DNA from: Candidatus Neomarinimicrobiota bacterium
Lineage (GTDB): Bacteria; Fidelibacterota; Marinisomatia; Marinisomatales; TCS55
Direction of reading: 5' to 3'
Length of the DNA: 43,930 bases
Assembly: GCA_018647265.1 (NCBI GenBank)
Contig: JABGTK010000036.1
Location: 1 to 43,930 of the forward strand
In this document: positions 1 through 10,270 of the stretch, in pieces
Layout: the number at the start of each line of letters is the position of its first letter
Numbering within the stretch: the stretch's first letter is position 1
Notes under the pieces: generated by a model
The model's input: the letters and a program-made list of their open reading frames with translations, nothing else
The model's database searches: none
Told to the model about the DNA's origin: nothing
Translations under genes and position numbers: made by a program

Positions 1-539
1 CTAAAATGGGCGTAAACACCGCTGACATTAAAATCATCTTCGTCATCTACTGTACCAGCTTCCACTTGCTTGAAATTGAAAAAATCTACATTTGCAAAAT
101 CGTTGGTAAAGTTAAAAACAAAGCCATCGAAACTTCGTCCAATATTATGCCAACCCACAGCACCAATCAGTCTCTGGGGTCCATATGCTGCTTCAAGTCG
201 TCCAACTTTAGCAGTCAATGGCATTCCAAATATATTCTTGAGTTTAAAGTAAGCTTGATGAACATCCAAAGCATCTGCCGTTCCATCTTTTAATGTATTT
301 GTTTCCGTTCCGAAAACTCGAGAATCCTGCAATTGTACGAAAGTGCTATAATCTTCATTATCAAACGAAATAGCAAAGCGTGTTCGAAGATAGTTTTGAT
401 TATTAAAAGATGTCGCATCTATAAAGTCCTTATCTACCATTTCAAATCGTTGGCGAACTTGCCCTGAGAATTTCAAGGGTGAAGATTCGGCATTTACGAC
501 TACGACCATTACAATTGAAATGAACATATGTTTTATCAT
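1..539 (-). CDS. Alginate-export-like outer-membrane porin, N-terminal part (cut by window edge)
   Basis: An open frame runs from ATG at 539 off the left edge (179 full codons). The start is preceded by AAGGA about 8 bases upstream. Residues 1-17 form a short hydrophobic signal peptide ending near NAES. The mature part begins with LKFSGQVRQRFE and continues with alternating polar/hydrophobic strands, including NYLRTRFAISF, a QLQDSRVFG segment, VHQAYFKLKNIFG and KVGRLEAAYGPQRLIG. This layout (short first strand, then an 'R.R......D......QLQDSR' block) is typical of the alginate export family of outer-membrane beta-barrels. Family membership is recognised from this pattern, and the substrate is unknown. 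It follows actF by 50 bases on the same strand, so it may be co-transcribed with the respiration block and could serve anion or nitrate/nitrite passage across the outer membrane (inference). Confidence 0.7.
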   Translation of the reverse strand, partial: MIKHMFISIVMVVVVNAESSPLKFSGQVRQRFEMVDKDFIDATSFNNQNYLRTRFAISFDNEDYSTFVQLQDSRVFGTETNTLKDGTADALDVHQAYFKLKNIFGMPLTAKVGRLEAAYGPQRLIGAVGWHNIGRSFDGFVFNFTNDFANVDFFNFKQVEAGTVDDEDDFNVSGVYAHF

Positions 540-589
540 ACTTATATCCTTTTTATTGAACTATAATTCGAATTGATTTTGAGAATAAC

Positions 590-1774
590 TTAGGTATGCA
601 ATTCCAAACTTTCTTTTAGATAAGGGTCTTGGGTTGGCACGATGTTCCATTTGGACAAGCTTCCCAAAACCGTCCAAGAAACGACGCCAACAATTCCGAT
701 GGCTATCCCAATTTCCATAAGTCCAAAGACGGGAACATTCTCACTTAATAAAGGCGGGAATATCATCATATACAAATCCGTCCAATGTCCAAGCAATACG
801 ATAACTGAAGCCAAAATCAATGATTTCTCTGATCGTTTGGATTTTCTAAAGAGAAGAATAGTAAATGGGATTAGCCAATTCAATAGAATATTCACAACAG
901 TTAAAACGCCGAATGCGCCAAAATGTCGTTTAAGGTAATAGCCCGTTTCTTCCGGAAGATTCGCATACCAAATAAGCATGTGTTGTGAAAACCAGATATA
1001 CACCCAAAATATGGTAAAGGCGAAAAGGTATCGCCCTAATTCATGAAGATGGTCATTTTTTAATTGAGGTAAATAGCCACCCCGACGCAAGAAAATTAGT
1101 AATATTATCATAAAGGCTAAACCTGCATCAAACATTCCTGCAAAATTATAGAATCCAAAAATGGTGGAAAACCAATGGGGTTCCACAGACATGATCCAGT
1201 CAAAACTGGCAATGACAAAAGCTATTCCACCTAAATACAAAAACGCAGCTGACCAACGAACGGATTTTTGAGTATGAGATGGATCTCCTGTTTCATCTTG
1301 TTTTCGTGAATGGCTTAAAATGGGACGCCCCAGTAAAAACCAAATACCAAAATAAATGGGAATTCGCATTATAAATCCAGGCAAGTTTAGCCATGGTTGT
1401 TTTCCCAATAAAATGGGATCATTTGCTACAACTTCCAAATGAGTCCATTCGTATAAATGGTGAGCACCTAAAACCACCAGAATCATGAATAAGAATCCAA
1501 TAAATAGGACAGAGAACATGGCTTCTGGAATTCGACGAATGGCCACACCCCATCCTGCATTACTCACAAAATGGATGGCGACAAACATGATTCCGGAAAA
1601 TCCAATGCCTGTAATATACCAAGCAGCCAGTAAAATATTGGGCCAAATGCGTTCTGAAAATACAATACCTAAAATCAGCGTCAATACGCCAATAGCCATG
1701 GCTCCACTGAGCCAATTAAAAAGAGCTTGATCTATTTTAAACTTTTTATTCATAATTTTATCGTTTATAAACAT
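590..1774 (-). CDS. actF: Alternative complex III subunit ActF (NrfD-like quinol-binding membrane protein)
   Basis: Up to 394 residues with about ten hydrophobic segments, the NrfD/PsrC-type architecture of ActC and ActF. Recognisable family stretches are the SNAGWGVAIRRIPEAMF segment near residue 71, FDWIMSVEPHWFSTIFGFY near 193 and FSQHMLIWYANLPEETGYY near 261. ActF is the second NrfD-like integral subunit of alternative complex III (quinol:cytochrome c oxidoreductase). It is last in the act order, 5 bases after actE. Neither ATG1774 nor ATG1753 (residue 8) has a clear Shine-Dalgarno sequence, so the start is uncertain by 7 codons. Identity is strongly supported by sequence and gene order. 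Confidence 0.93.
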   Translation of the reverse strand: MFINDKIMNKKFKIDQALFNWLSGAMAIGVLTLILGIVFSERIWPNILLAAWYITGIGFSGIMFVAIHFVSNAGWGVAIRRIPEAMFSVLFIGFLFMILVVLGAHHLYEWTHLEVVANDPILLGKQPWLNLPGFIMRIPIYFGIWFLLGRPILSHSRKQDETGDPSHTQKSVRWSAAFLYLGGIAFVIASFDWIMSVEPHWFSTIFGFYNFAGMFDAGLAFMIILLIFLRRGGYLPQLKNDHLHELGRYLFAFTIFWVYIWFSQHMLIWYANLPEETGYYLKRHFGAFGVLTVVNILLNWLIPFTILLFRKSKRSEKSLILASVIVLLGHWTDLYMMIFPPLLSENVPVFGLMEIGIAIGIVGVVSWTVLGSLSKWNIVPTQDPYLKESLELHT

Positions 1775-1779
1775 TCACA

Positions 1780-2331
1780 TTATTTTAGTGTTTTAATAAA
1801 ATGTGCCACTAACCATCGATCATTTCGTTTCATTTGTGATTTATAAGGTGGCATATTGCCAACACCATTTGAAATCAAATAATACAAATCCCCATCTTTC
1901 AGATTTCGAACTTTGGTCGTTTTCAAAGATGGTGGCGGTGGTACGCCCCGCTTGGTAACAGGCCCGTCTCCATCGCCAGATAATCCATGACATGCTTGAC
2001 AAAAAGTGGCATACATTTTTCCACCGCGAGCCAAATCTGCATTTGCAGCATCATAAGGGCTTTTTAATACATCACCAGCATTTTCTCGTGTGAGTTCTCC
2101 ATCTGGATATTCAGGCATAAACCCCAACGCAATTGTTCCTTCGGGTGGCAACTGTAATGTTTTTCCATCAGGTGTATTCGGGTTAGGCGCATAGGCATCA
2201 TAAGCAATAGAATGAACCATTTCAGGAATAAATTCAGAATTGGGTTCTGTTTTATTTGATGAAATTCCCACACCCAATCCATAGACTATAATTATAGCGA
2301 GCCCAAAATATAATATCGATTTTAGATTCAT
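1780..2331 (-). CDS. actE: Alternative complex III subunit ActE (monohaem cytochrome c)
   Basis: 183 residues from ATG at 2331. I prefer this to the upstream in-frame start at 2382, because ATG2331 has GGAG just upstream, lies one base after the actD stop, and puts a hydrophobic N-terminal anchor/signal (KSILYFGLAIIIVYGLGVG) at the protein's start. A single haem site CQACH sits in the C-terminal half, followed by the class I cytochrome pattern SGDGDGPV and the likely axial Met in GVGNMPPYKSQM. ActE is a periplasm-facing cytochrome subunit of alternative complex III that takes electrons from the complex. It also matches the general 'cytochrome c, class I, membrane anchored' profile, but the neighbours decide the identity. 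Confidence 0.93.
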   Translation of the reverse strand: MNLKSILYFGLAIIIVYGLGVGISSNKTEPNSEFIPEMVHSIAYDAYAPNPNTPDGKTLQLPPEGTIALGFMPEYPDGELTRENAGDVLKSPYDAANADLARGGKMYATFCQACHGLSGDGDGPVTKRGVPPPPSLKTTKVRNLKDGDLYYLISNGVGNMPPYKSQMKRNDRWLVAHFIKTLK

Positions 2332-2332
2332 T

Positions 2333-2839
2333 TTACTCCGCCACCATTTCGCCATGATACTGTTGAACAATTTCAGATACAAGGGAAGATGCTTTCCGCT
2401 CTTGGCCTTGTTTCATAACCACAAAAAACCTATCATTTGTAACACGCAAATGCGGTTGTAATCCTTGCTTCCCATATTTCACTTTTCGCCATGCAAAGAA
2501 ACTAAATACAGTACCCAATCCCGCAAATAAAATCGTTACTTCAAATGCCACAGGCATAAAAGCAGGGAGAGAATTCCAGGGTCGTCCCCCAATATTAATA
2601 GGCCAATTCACAGCAGAAATCCAATATTGACCTAACACGCCAATGGCTAATCCAAGAGAGCCAAACAAGAAACAGATTTGATTTAAGCGTGATTTTTTCA
2701 AGCCCATTGCTTTATCCAATCCATGTACGGCAAAAGGTGTATAAGCATCCACAATTTCGAATCCCGCATCTCGCACAGCTTGCACCGCTTCGGTGAGATC
2801 AAACTCGTTTCTAAATTCAGCGATCAATTGTCTATCCAT
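2333..2839 (-). CDS. actD: Alternative complex III subunit ActD (DUF3341 membrane protein)
   Basis: 168 residues from ATG at 2839, with GGAG nine bases upstream; the frame is open from a GTG at 2860, but the ATG has the better ribosome site and overlaps the actC stop by 8 bases. The N-terminal part ([21 protein letters not shown]) is the soluble 'alpha-helix plus [17 protein letters not shown]' region typical of DUF3341. Two membrane helices follow (near residues 53-75 and 95-120), with the conserved [20 protein letters not shown] between them. ActD is a small integral subunit of alternative complex III with no cofactor. It sits between actC and actE as in other act operons. Confidence 0.93.
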   Translation of the reverse strand: MDRQLIAEFRNEFDLTEAVQAVRDAGFEIVDAYTPFAVHGLDKAMGLKKSRLNQICFLFGSLGLAIGVLGQYWISAVNWPINIGGRPWNSLPAFMPVAFEVTILFAGLGTVFSFFAWRKVKYGKQGLQPHLRVTNDRFFVVMKQGQERKASSLVSEIVQQYHGEMVAE

Positions 2840-4202
2840 TTTCTTTTTCTCCGTTGCCACGATAATGTAAGACTGATTTTACTTCGCCCATGGAAATCAT
2901 AGGCATGGTGCGAATGAATAATAAAAAGAGTGTAAAGAAAAGCCCGAAACTCCCAATCAAGGTACCAATTTCTATCCAAGTTGGTTTATACATACTCCAA
3001 GAAGATGGAAGGAAATCTCGATGAAGCGATGTTACAATAATGACGAATCGTTCGAACCACATGCCAATATTTACAAAGATCGACAGAATAAAAACGGCGG
3101 CTACATTTCGACGAATTGACCGGAACCAGAAAAATTGTGGCGTTATCAAATTACAACCCACCATAATCCAATAAGCCCAAGCAAAAGGTCCAAGTGCACG
3201 ATTTAAAAATACAAATTGTTCATACCCATTTCCTGAATACCAAGCCATAAAAAATTCAGTTGCGTAGGATAGAGTCACAATTCCACCGGTAACAATAATT
3301 ACTTTGGTCATATTCTCAATATGGTTTAAAGTAATGTATTCTTCCAAACGTAATGTTTTTCGAGCAATAATCATGAGGGTAAGCACCATGGCAAATCCAC
3401 TAAAAACAGCACCTGCAACAAAATAGGGTGGAAATGTGGTGGTATGCCACCCAGGGATCGCAGAGGTAGCAAAATCAAAACTCACCACCGTATGGACGGA
3501 AACAACCAATGGAGCAGCTAAGCCAGCTAATAGTGCATATACAGTTTCGTAGCGATGCCAAACTCGATAGCTTCCATTCCATCCCAAACTCAGAGCACCA
3601 AAGAAGAATTTTTTAATTTTAGATTTTGCTCTATCTCGAACGGTTGCCAAATCTGGAATCATCCCAAAGTACCAAAATGTAGCTGAAATAATAAGATAAG
3701 TACCAATAGCAAACACATCCCAGGCTAAGGGAGATCTAAAATTTATCCACAATGGACCACGAAAGTTTGGATATGGAAACATCCAATATGCCAACCAAGG
3801 ACGGCCCATGTGTATAATTGGGAAAATCCCTGCACACATGACGGCAAAAATGGTCATGGCTTCTGCAGATCGATTAATGGATGTTCGCCATTTTTGGCGG
3901 AATAAAAATAAAATAGCAGAAATTAAAGTCCCAGCATGACCAATCCCCACCCAGAAAACAAAATTGGTAATATCAAAAGCCCAGCCCACTGTTTTGTTAA
4001 GACCCCAAGTTCCAATTCCTGTAGCAATTTGATAGGAAACTGATGCCAATCCCAGCGCCAATGCACTCAATGACAATCCAAATCCCAGCCACCAAAGCCA
4101 AGTGGGTTTCCGCTCCATAATGTTGCAAACATCCTGGGTTACATCGGCATGGTTTTTATTCCCATGGATTTGGGGTGGACGAATATTAACATGATTAGCC
4201 AT
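2832..4202 (-). CDS. actC: Alternative complex III subunit ActC (NrfD-like quinol-binding membrane protein)
   Basis: 456 residues from ATG at 4202, chosen over an upstream in-frame codon at 4229. ATG4202 has a run of G as Shine-Dalgarno and overlaps the actB stop by only 8 bases. About ten membrane helices are visible, with family stretches [40 protein letters not shown] and [20 protein letters not shown]. ActC is the main NrfD/PsrC-like subunit of alternative complex III. It is thought to bind menaquinol on the periplasmic side and to hand electrons to the iron-sulfur domain of ActB. Confidence 0.95.
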   Translation of the reverse strand: MANHVNIRPPQIHGNKNHADVTQDVCNIMERKPTWLWWLGFGLSLSALALGLASVSYQIATGIGTWGLNKTVGWAFDITNFVFWVGIGHAGTLISAILFLFRQKWRTSINRSAEAMTIFAVMCAGIFPIIHMGRPWLAYWMFPYPNFRGPLWINFRSPLAWDVFAIGTYLIISATFWYFGMIPDLATVRDRAKSKIKKFFFGALSLGWNGSYRVWHRYETVYALLAGLAAPLVVSVHTVVSFDFATSAIPGWHTTTFPPYFVAGAVFSGFAMVLTLMIIARKTLRLEEYITLNHIENMTKVIIVTGGIVTLSYATEFFMAWYSGNGYEQFVFLNRALGPFAWAYWIMVGCNLITPQFFWFRSIRRNVAAVFILSIFVNIGMWFERFVIIVTSLHRDFLPSSWSMYKPTWIEIGTLIGSFGLFFTLFLLFIRTMPMISMGEVKSVLHYRGNGEKENG

Positions 4203-7170
4203 GGTGTCCCCCCTTCTCTTTGTCAGCATCTCGATTTCTCACTTGAGTTAAATATCCAACAGTTGGCACTGCATTTAATTCTTCTAACACTTTATAATGC
4301 CGTTCATCTTTTGTCATTTTGGAAATGCGACTTTCAGGATTATTCAAATCCCCAAATACAATTGCATCAGCTGGGCAGGATTGTTCACAGGCTAATTTGA
4401 TATCTCCATCTTTTAGGGGAACACCTAATCGTTTTGCTTCGAATTTTGCTTCTTGAATTCGCTGCACACAGAGAGAGCATTTTTCCATGACACCGCGTGA
4501 TCTCACCGTTACATCAGGATTTAAAACCATATTTTCCATCACATCTTCGTGCGCATAATCGAACCAATTAAATCGTCTAACTTTATACGGACAATTATTG
4601 GCACAGAAACGTGTTCCTACACAACGATTATACACTTGCTGATTTAATCCTTCTGAGCTATGAACCGTTGCCAAAACCGGACAAACTGGTTCACACGGTG
4701 CATTATCGCAATGTTGACACATCATGGCTTGGAAGGAGACATCCACATCTTCACCGTCACCCGAATAATACCTATCCATTCGAAGCCACGCCATATCCCG
4801 TTTTCGCAAAACTTCATCTTTTCCCACAACGGGAACATTGTTTTCCACTTGACAGCCCACAATACATGATGAACATCCCGTGCAAGATGTTAAATCAATT
4901 GCCATCCCCCAGTGATGTCCTTCGTAGGTGTGGTCATCTTCCCACAAAGTGGTGATGGGATGGCCATGATGGCTTCCTGCTGATGGATTTTTCTGAAATT
5001 CGGAGAATGTAGTTTCCTGAACAAAGGGTCGCACTGGCATACTGGCAGGCGATGTATTTTCTGGATTTGACAACGTATTATAGGTTTGAGTGAGCGCCAA
5101 ATCCCAAGTTCTCTCTGTTTTTTGAATTTTTATCGGCATGCCGGAATAATGAAAAGTATTGTCAAATGAAATCATGGATGAAACGGATGTCCCTACCGTT
5201 TCTCCTTTTTTAACAGTGTCTTTTTTCTCGAGCCAATCGGGGCCAATTTTATGGAAACGTTCAGTACCCACTCTCCCATATCCTAAGGCAGCTACCACTG
5301 TATTATTTTTTTGTCCGGGCTGTAAAAATACGGGCAATTCAATTTTGTTTTTTCCAGAAACAATTTCAATAACATCCCCTTTTTTCAAATGATATTTTTC
5401 AGCCGTTTCTGGTGAAAAAGATGCCACATTATCCCAGGTTAATTTGGTAATAGGATCAGGTAATTCTTGAAGCCACGGATTCTCTGCGTGGCGACCATGT
5501 CCCAATTGAGAAGATTGAAATAGCACTAGTTCTAACTCATTCTTTGTTGCACCTTCAATTTGAATATTTTGATTTTTAAACGGAGTAAGTTTTTTTGAAT
5601 TGGGGGAAATCGTTGTAAACCCATCATGAACTAATTCATTCCAGAATCGTGTAAATGTTTTACCACTTTTCACCCTGGATGTAAATATTTTTTTCCAATA
5701 GTTCCGAACCAAATCCCGTTCATCTTGCTTCATTCCCATCCATGTGGATAATGATTGCCGTAGAGAACGATTCTTGCCAAAAGGTCGGATTACAGGTTGT
5801 GTCATAGATAAAACGCCGGATGTTAATTCACTATCATTCCAAGATTCTAAATCATGAAGCCCCGGTGCAATAACATTACAATGGGCAGTCGTCTCATTAT
5901 TCATATCTGAAAATGAAACTGATAAATCCACTTGCTTCATTAAGGTAGAAAAATCTATTCCATTGGCTAAGATGTAGGCCGGGTTGGTATCTGATATTAA
6001 AAGAGCGCCAACCATACCGCTCTCTATTTTAGTTACAAGTGACTGTATAGATGAATCCGAACCGGCATACATTTGGCTCGTTTTTTTTATATCCAAGGTC
6101 CGGCCTACATTTCCCAAACTTTGGTTAATTCTGTTCACAATTAATTGAATTTTTATATCATTGATTCCGGAAACGACTAAAGAGTTTCCCCGGTGAAGTT
6201 TTAACAGTCCGGCAATTTTTTTCGCATGGGAATTCGTCCCATGTTTCCCGTGGATGATAGCATCCAAATCCACCATAAACGATTTCATTTCTGTGGGTGT
6301 CATGGCAATGCGTTCGTCCGCTTTTGCTCCGGTAATAGACATGCGAGATTCTACTTGAATCAATTTTGATATATGCTTGCTATCCAGTTTCCTATTTTTT
6401 TGAAAATCTTTGGTAAACTGGATTGGAGAAACCCACGATCCGAGAAAGTCAGCATCAATGGACAGAATCAAATCTGCTTTATCGAATCTATATTTAGGTA
6501 AAATTCGTTGGCCATAATTTTTCTCATGGGCATCTAATATTGCTGAATAAGAATAATCATCCATTTGGATATGAGAAACTGTTTTGAATTTCTTTTTAAA
6601 TTTCTTAATCGTGTATAACAAGGATGGACTGGTAGCGGTTCCAGTTAGAATAACAATTTCTTTACCCTTATCTCTTATTTTCCTTAATTCTTTAATAACA
6701 TAACTATCTACCGCTTCCCAAGTTGAACTTTGTCTGTATAAAATGGGATCTATAATTCGTTTAGAATCATACAATTCAATTAAACTGGCTTGACATTGTG
6801 CGCATAATCCGCCTTGTGTCATGGGATGTTTTGGATTCCCTTCCAACTTAATAGGACGACCATCTCGATTTTTCACATGGACGCCACATCCTGCATCGCA
6901 GGCAAAACTGGTAGATGCGTACCATGTAGCCTTTCCAGGTAATATCTCTTCGGGCTGAATCAAAAATGGAATCGCTTTTTGCACCGGCGTTTTGCTACAA
7001 GCAACCATGAATGCAGCAAAAGAAAATCCCGTTGTTTTTAAAAAACTACGACGAGAGAATCCAGACGTTTCCTGAACGGCTTCCACGGAAGGTAAATCAC
7101 TGCAATTACAATTTGTATCGCACGATTTATTTTCGTGACTTGTATAATATTCTTTCATGAATTTTGACAT
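4195..7170 (-). CDS. actB: Alternative complex III subunit ActB (molybdopterin-oxidoreductase-like/iron-sulfur fusion)
   Basis: 991 residues. A twin-arginine signal ([11 protein letters not shown], then AAFMVA) near residues 39-57 points to Tat export. The middle (about 70-700) resembles a molybdopterin oxidoreductase domain, which in ActB proteins carries no molybdenum cofactor. The C-terminal part is a ferredoxin-like domain with [49 protein letters not shown] and [10 protein letters not shown], enough ligands for four clusters. The fusion of these two domains is the hallmark of ActB in alternative complex III. actA ends 6 bases upstream and actC overlaps its stop. Confidence 0.95.
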   Translation of the reverse strand: MSKFMKEYYTSHENKSCDTNCNCSDLPSVEAVQETSGFSRRSFLKTTGFSFAAFMVACSKTPVQKAIPFLIQPEEILPGKATWYASTSFACDAGCGVHVKNRDGRPIKLEGNPKHPMTQGGLCAQCQASLIELYDSKRIIDPILYRQSSTWEAVDSYVIKELRKIRDKGKEIVILTGTATSPSLLYTIKKFKKKFKTVSHIQMDDYSYSAILDAHEKNYGQRILPKYRFDKADLILSIDADFLGSWVSPIQFTKDFQKNRKLDSKHISKLIQVESRMSITGAKADERIAMTPTEMKSFMVDLDAIIHGKHGTNSHAKKIAGLLKLHRGNSLVVSGINDIKIQLIVNRINQSLGNVGRTLDIKKTSQMYAGSDSSIQSLVTKIESGMVGALLISDTNPAYILANGIDFSTLMKQVDLSVSFSDMNNETTAHCNVIAPGLHDLESWNDSELTSGVLSMTQPVIRPFGKNRSLRQSLSTWMGMKQDERDLVRNYWKKIFTSRVKSGKTFTRFWNELVHDGFTTISPNSKKLTPFKNQNIQIEGATKNELELVLFQSSQLGHGRHAENPWLQELPDPITKLTWDNVASFSPETAEKYHLKKGDVIEIVSGKNKIELPVFLQPGQKNNTVVAALGYGRVGTERFHKIGPDWLEKKDTVKKGETVGTSVSSMISFDNTFHYSGMPIKIQKTERTWDLALTQTYNTLSNPENTSPASMPVRPFVQETTFSEFQKNPSAGSHHGHPITTLWEDDHTYEGHHWGMAIDLTSCTGCSSCIVGCQVENNVPVVGKDEVLRKRDMAWLRMDRYYSGDGEDVDVSFQAMMCQHCDNAPCEPVCPVLATVHSSEGLNQQVYNRCVGTRFCANNCPYKVRRFNWFDYAHEDVMENMVLNPDVTVRSRGVMEKCSLCVQRIQEAKFEAKRLGVPLKDGDIKLACEQSCPADAIVFGDLNNPESRISKMTKDERHYKVLEELNAVPTVGYLTQVRNRDADKEKGGHHG

Positions 7171-7176
7171 AATGGT

Positions 7177-7815
7177 TTAATAATGGCAGGATGCGCAATC
7201 TTGCAATTGTGCCGTTCTTCCTGCTGGGTTCTGTAGAGATTGATGGTCTTGTCGATGACAATCCAAGCACCATCCCATGGAAAGATCTTCCACCTGTTTT
7301 ACACGAGTCATCGTGGCAACATCGCCGTGACATTTCGCACAATCCACACCGGCAGTTATATGGGGTTTATGACTGAAAAAAACGAAATCAGGTACATTAT
7401 GAACTTTTATCCACTCTGTGGGTTTTTCGGAAGAAACTTTTTCCCCCGCCAACGATAAGCCCAACGATGCATAAATTTTTGCAATTTCAGAACTAGCAAT
7501 AGGTTTACGACTTTCCTGTTCTGCCAACCGAGTTTCATTGAATGTATTGCTTACATATTTGTGACAATTCATACACACATTCGCCGGTGGAATGCCAGCA
7601 TGTTTGCTATCTTCTGCCCCAAAATGACAATACTGACAATTGATTTCCATTTCCCCCGCATGAAGTTGATGGGAAAATGCAATGGGTTGCTCTGGTGCAT
7701 AATCTTGCTGATTTCCAGGAATATGAAATGTGGAATTTTTAAATAACATTACAAATCCGATTATCACCAACATTGTAACCATGTATGAAAATTGTTTTTT
7801 CAGTCCATTGTCCAT
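7177..7815 (-). CDS. actA: Alternative complex III subunit ActA (pentahaem cytochrome c)
   Basis: 212 residues with one N-terminal membrane helix (about 10-25) and five CxxCH haem motifs beginning at residues 60, 81, 159, 183 and 207. This is the expected count for ActA, the periplasmic multihaem subunit of alternative complex III. Extra histidines around them (FSHQLHAG, FSHKPH) are likely distal haem ligands. It opens the act gene set, 36 bases downstream of the RIC gene on the same strand. No strong promoter-like signal was seen in that short gap, so read-through from the nar block is plausible. Confidence 0.95.
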   Translation of the reverse strand: MDNGLKKQFSYMVTMLVIIGFVMLFKNSTFHIPGNQQDYAPEQPIAFSHQLHAGEMEINCQYCHFGAEDSKHAGIPPANVCMNCHKYVSNTFNETRLAEQESRKPIASSEIAKIYASLGLSLAGEKVSSEKPTEWIKVHNVPDFVFFSHKPHITAGVDCAKCHGDVATMTRVKQVEDLSMGWCLDCHRQDHQSLQNPAGRTAQLQDCASCHY

Positions 7816-7851
7816 TCTATTTCACAGCTATTATTTGGATTTTTTTCAACA

Positions 7852-8565
7852 CTAATTTGAAAGTTTAGATTCTAATTCAATTGCTTTTGGAAATAAAATA
7901 TTATTCTCCAAATGAATATGAAAATGAATATCATCTTCTAATTCTTTCATATTCGCAAAGGATGCACGATAGGTATTACATGCATCTTCTGGTGGAGTGT
8001 AGTTTGATGTGAGTTGACTCAATTTTTTTAACATTTTTCCCGCATTATCATGCTCCATTTGCATGACGCGAATCGGATGATTGATGAAGGGTCGCGTCTG
8101 AGGTTCTGTAGATTGGCCTTTATCTATGGCAACCAATTTTTTCACATAAGGGAATAGAATCTTTTCTTCTTTCATCATGTGGTGATTTAGTTCGAATAGC
8201 AATTCGCTAAAGATTTTTGCAATTTCCATTGTTTCCGAATGTCGCTGTCCATGCACTCGCGCTACTTTGTCCACGAATTGTGCTGTGATAGGTCCATTTT
8301 CGTACAAATACCTGTGATGCTTTTCATAAATATAATCAATTAATTCATCCAACGGCATGGCTTGAAAATCAAAGTCCGTTTGTGTTGAGTTTAATATTAA
8401 ATCCAATTCGGTCATAAGATCTTCAAAATTGGCCCCTTTTTCATTGCAAGCCGATTTGATATCTTTTCCACCCCCACAACAGAAATCAATTCCGAATTTT
8501 TTAAATACCGTGGCGGTTCTAATATCTTGTGTTACAACATCTGCAACAGTTTGGTCTTGTGTCAT
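7852..8565 (-). CDS. ric: Iron-sulfur cluster repair di-iron protein (RIC/YtfE/ScdA family)
   Basis: 237 residues. The N-terminal ScdA-type domain (about 1-60) includes ATVFKKFGIDFCCGGG, the conserved CCG motif. A hemerythrin-like four-helix bundle follows, with di-iron ligand candidates in YEKHHRYL, RVHGQRHSETMEI, ELNHHMMKEEKILFP, QMEHDNAG and HIHLENNILFP. RIC proteins repair iron-sulfur clusters damaged by nitric oxide and oxidative stress. Its position between the nitrate/nitrite transporters and alternative complex III fits defence against NO formed during nitrate/nitrite metabolism. Length is normal for the family. Identity is secure from the motifs; the physiological role is inferred from family and context. 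Confidence 0.95.
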   Translation of the reverse strand: MTQDQTVADVVTQDIRTATVFKKFGIDFCCGGGKDIKSACNEKGANFEDLMTELDLILNSTQTDFDFQAMPLDELIDYIYEKHHRYLYENGPITAQFVDKVARVHGQRHSETMEIAKIFSELLFELNHHMMKEEKILFPYVKKLVAIDKGQSTEPQTRPFINHPIRVMQMEHDNAGKMLKKLSQLTSNYTPPEDACNTYRASFANMKELEDDIHFHIHLENNILFPKAIELESKLSN

Positions 8566-8629
8566 GTTTTAATCCTTATTTTTAAGTTATATTATTATTT
8601 TATCCATCCCATGGATGAGAATGTTGATC

Positions 8630-10240
8630 CTATGGGTTATTATATTCTTTTTTGGGTCCCAAGTAATACCACCAATTCAGCACAGCACAGAACGTATAAA
8701 AAACAGCAAATCCATACATAGCTAATTCAGGGGTTCCTGAGCTCATATTTTCACCAATCACCTTGGGAATAAGAAATGCACCGTAAGCTGCTACGGCAGA
8801 TGTCCAACCCAAGACAGGTCCCGCTTGTTCTTCGTTAAATACCATGGATATTGTTCTAAAGGTGGAGCCATTTCCAATTCCCGTGGCAGTAAATAAAATG
8901 ACCAAAAGAATGAAAAATGGTAAAAAATAATCTTGTGGCGTAGCAGACTGATAAGCCAATTTTGAATAATATCCCACACCAATAGCAGAAATCACCATGA
9001 CGACTGACACGATTTGGGTTACGATGGCACCCCCAACTTTATCGGCAATTTTGCCACCTACCGGACGAATCAATGCGCCAATAAAGGCACCTACCCATGC
9101 AAACATAAATGTGGCAGGACCTTCAGGATTTGCTAAAGTATGAGTCATCGCGCCATCAACTAAAATATGCTTTACACCAAATATAAATTTAATGGATAAG
9201 CCTACCGCAGCAGAAAACCCAATAAAGGAACCAAAGGTCATGGTATAAATAATGGTCATAATCCAGGTATGTTTATGATCAAAAATTTTGAATTGTCTTT
9301 CCAGATTGGTTTTAATTTCTCCTGGAGATAAGGATTTCATGAGAAATACAGTCGCGCTAACAACTGCCGGTAGAACAATCCATTTTACCCATGTCAATTC
9401 TTTAAATGTGAGTATGAAATAAAGCCCAACGGCTGCAGTAACGAAACTGATAAAAAGTAACCAACCTATCCGTGCCATTGAGACACCCGGCGATTTCAAG
9501 TTGGGTGTAACATTTTCTGTTTTTATATTATTCATCCCAGTCCAGCCAAAGAATGCCAAGGGAATTAGCCATAACATCCACACCCAACCGGCATTGGCAA
9601 GCCATGTTTCCGAGCCTACCATGATACGTTTAAAAATGGTGCCACTATTGGCAGACAAAATCATGGAATCGCCACTGAATGCACCCAGCATGGGAATTGT
9701 CATAACCAATGGAACCAAAATTTGCATGGTAGTCACACCAAAATTTCCCAATCCTGCATTCATACCTAAAGCATAACCTTGCATTCTTTTGGGATAGAAA
9801 AAGCTAATATTGCTCATGGATGAAGCAAAATTCCCCCCACCGAATCCGGATAAGAATGCCAGTATTTGGAAAATCCATAATGGCGTATTTTTATCCTGTA
9901 AATAGATAGCCGATCCCAAAGCGGGAATCATCAACAGAGCTGTGGTAAAGAAAATAGTATTCCGTCCACCCGCCAATCGAATAAAGAATGAACTTGGAAT
10001 CCGCAATGTGGCTCCTGTAAGGCCTGCGATAGACGTTAAAGTAAAGAGTTCACTTTGAGAAAATGGAAACCCAAGGTTTTTCATTTGGACCGTGATGATA
10101 CCCCACATGAGCCAAACCGCAAAACCCACCAATAAACTTGGGATGGAAATCCATAAATTTCTCGATGCGATATGTTGGCCTGTGGAATCCCAAAATTCTT
10201 TATTTTCCGGTTCCCATTTAGTTAAATCAATTTTTGACAT
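8630..10240 (-). CDS. narK: Nitrate/nitrite transporter, NarK family (MFS), copy 2 in operon order
   Basis: 536 residues, about 12 membrane helices. NarK-type signature segments are visible: the glycine-rich stretch ILAFLSGFGGGNFASSMSNISFFYPKR near 130-155 and a second glycine-rich nitrate-signature helix FTATGIGNGSTFRTISMVF near 465. Arginines in helices (LTGATLRIPSSF, GALIRPVGGK) match the substrate-binding arginines of NarK. The protein has long soluble termini, close to the NarK2/NarU-like nitrate/nitrite exchanger branch. It lies 30 bases after the other narK, and 64 bases separate its stop from the RIC start. Direction of transport (nitrate in, nitrite out, or exchange) cannot be read from sequence. 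Confidence 0.92.
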   Translation of the reverse strand: MSKIDLTKWEPENKEFWDSTGQHIASRNLWISIPSLLVGFAVWLMWGIITVQMKNLGFPFSQSELFTLTSIAGLTGATLRIPSSFFIRLAGGRNTIFFTTALLMIPALGSAIYLQDKNTPLWIFQILAFLSGFGGGNFASSMSNISFFYPKRMQGYALGMNAGLGNFGVTTMQILVPLVMTIPMLGAFSGDSMILSANSGTIFKRIMVGSETWLANAGWVWMLWLIPLAFFGWTGMNNIKTENVTPNLKSPGVSMARIGWLLFISFVTAAVGLYFILTFKELTWVKWIVLPAVVSATVFLMKSLSPGEIKTNLERQFKIFDHKHTWIMTIIYTMTFGSFIGFSAAVGLSIKFIFGVKHILVDGAMTHTLANPEGPATFMFAWVGAFIGALIRPVGGKIADKVGGAIVTQIVSVVMVISAIGVGYYSKLAYQSATPQDYFLPFFILLVILFTATGIGNGSTFRTISMVFNEEQAGPVLGWTSAVAAYGAFLIPKVIGENMSSGTPELAMYGFAVFYTFCAVLNWWYYLGPKKEYNNP

Positions 10241-10270
10241 GATAAATTCCTTTTAGACTCTGCTGACAGA

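Noticed and set aside
6-293. Plus-strand open frame at the left edge
   Set aside because: It is antisense to the porin frame, which has signal peptide, ribosome site and beta-barrel pattern.
8603-8620. Small palindrome CATCC-CAT-GGATG between narK and the RIC gene
   Set aside because: Stem of only five pairs, no T-run; too weak for a terminator or a confident operator.
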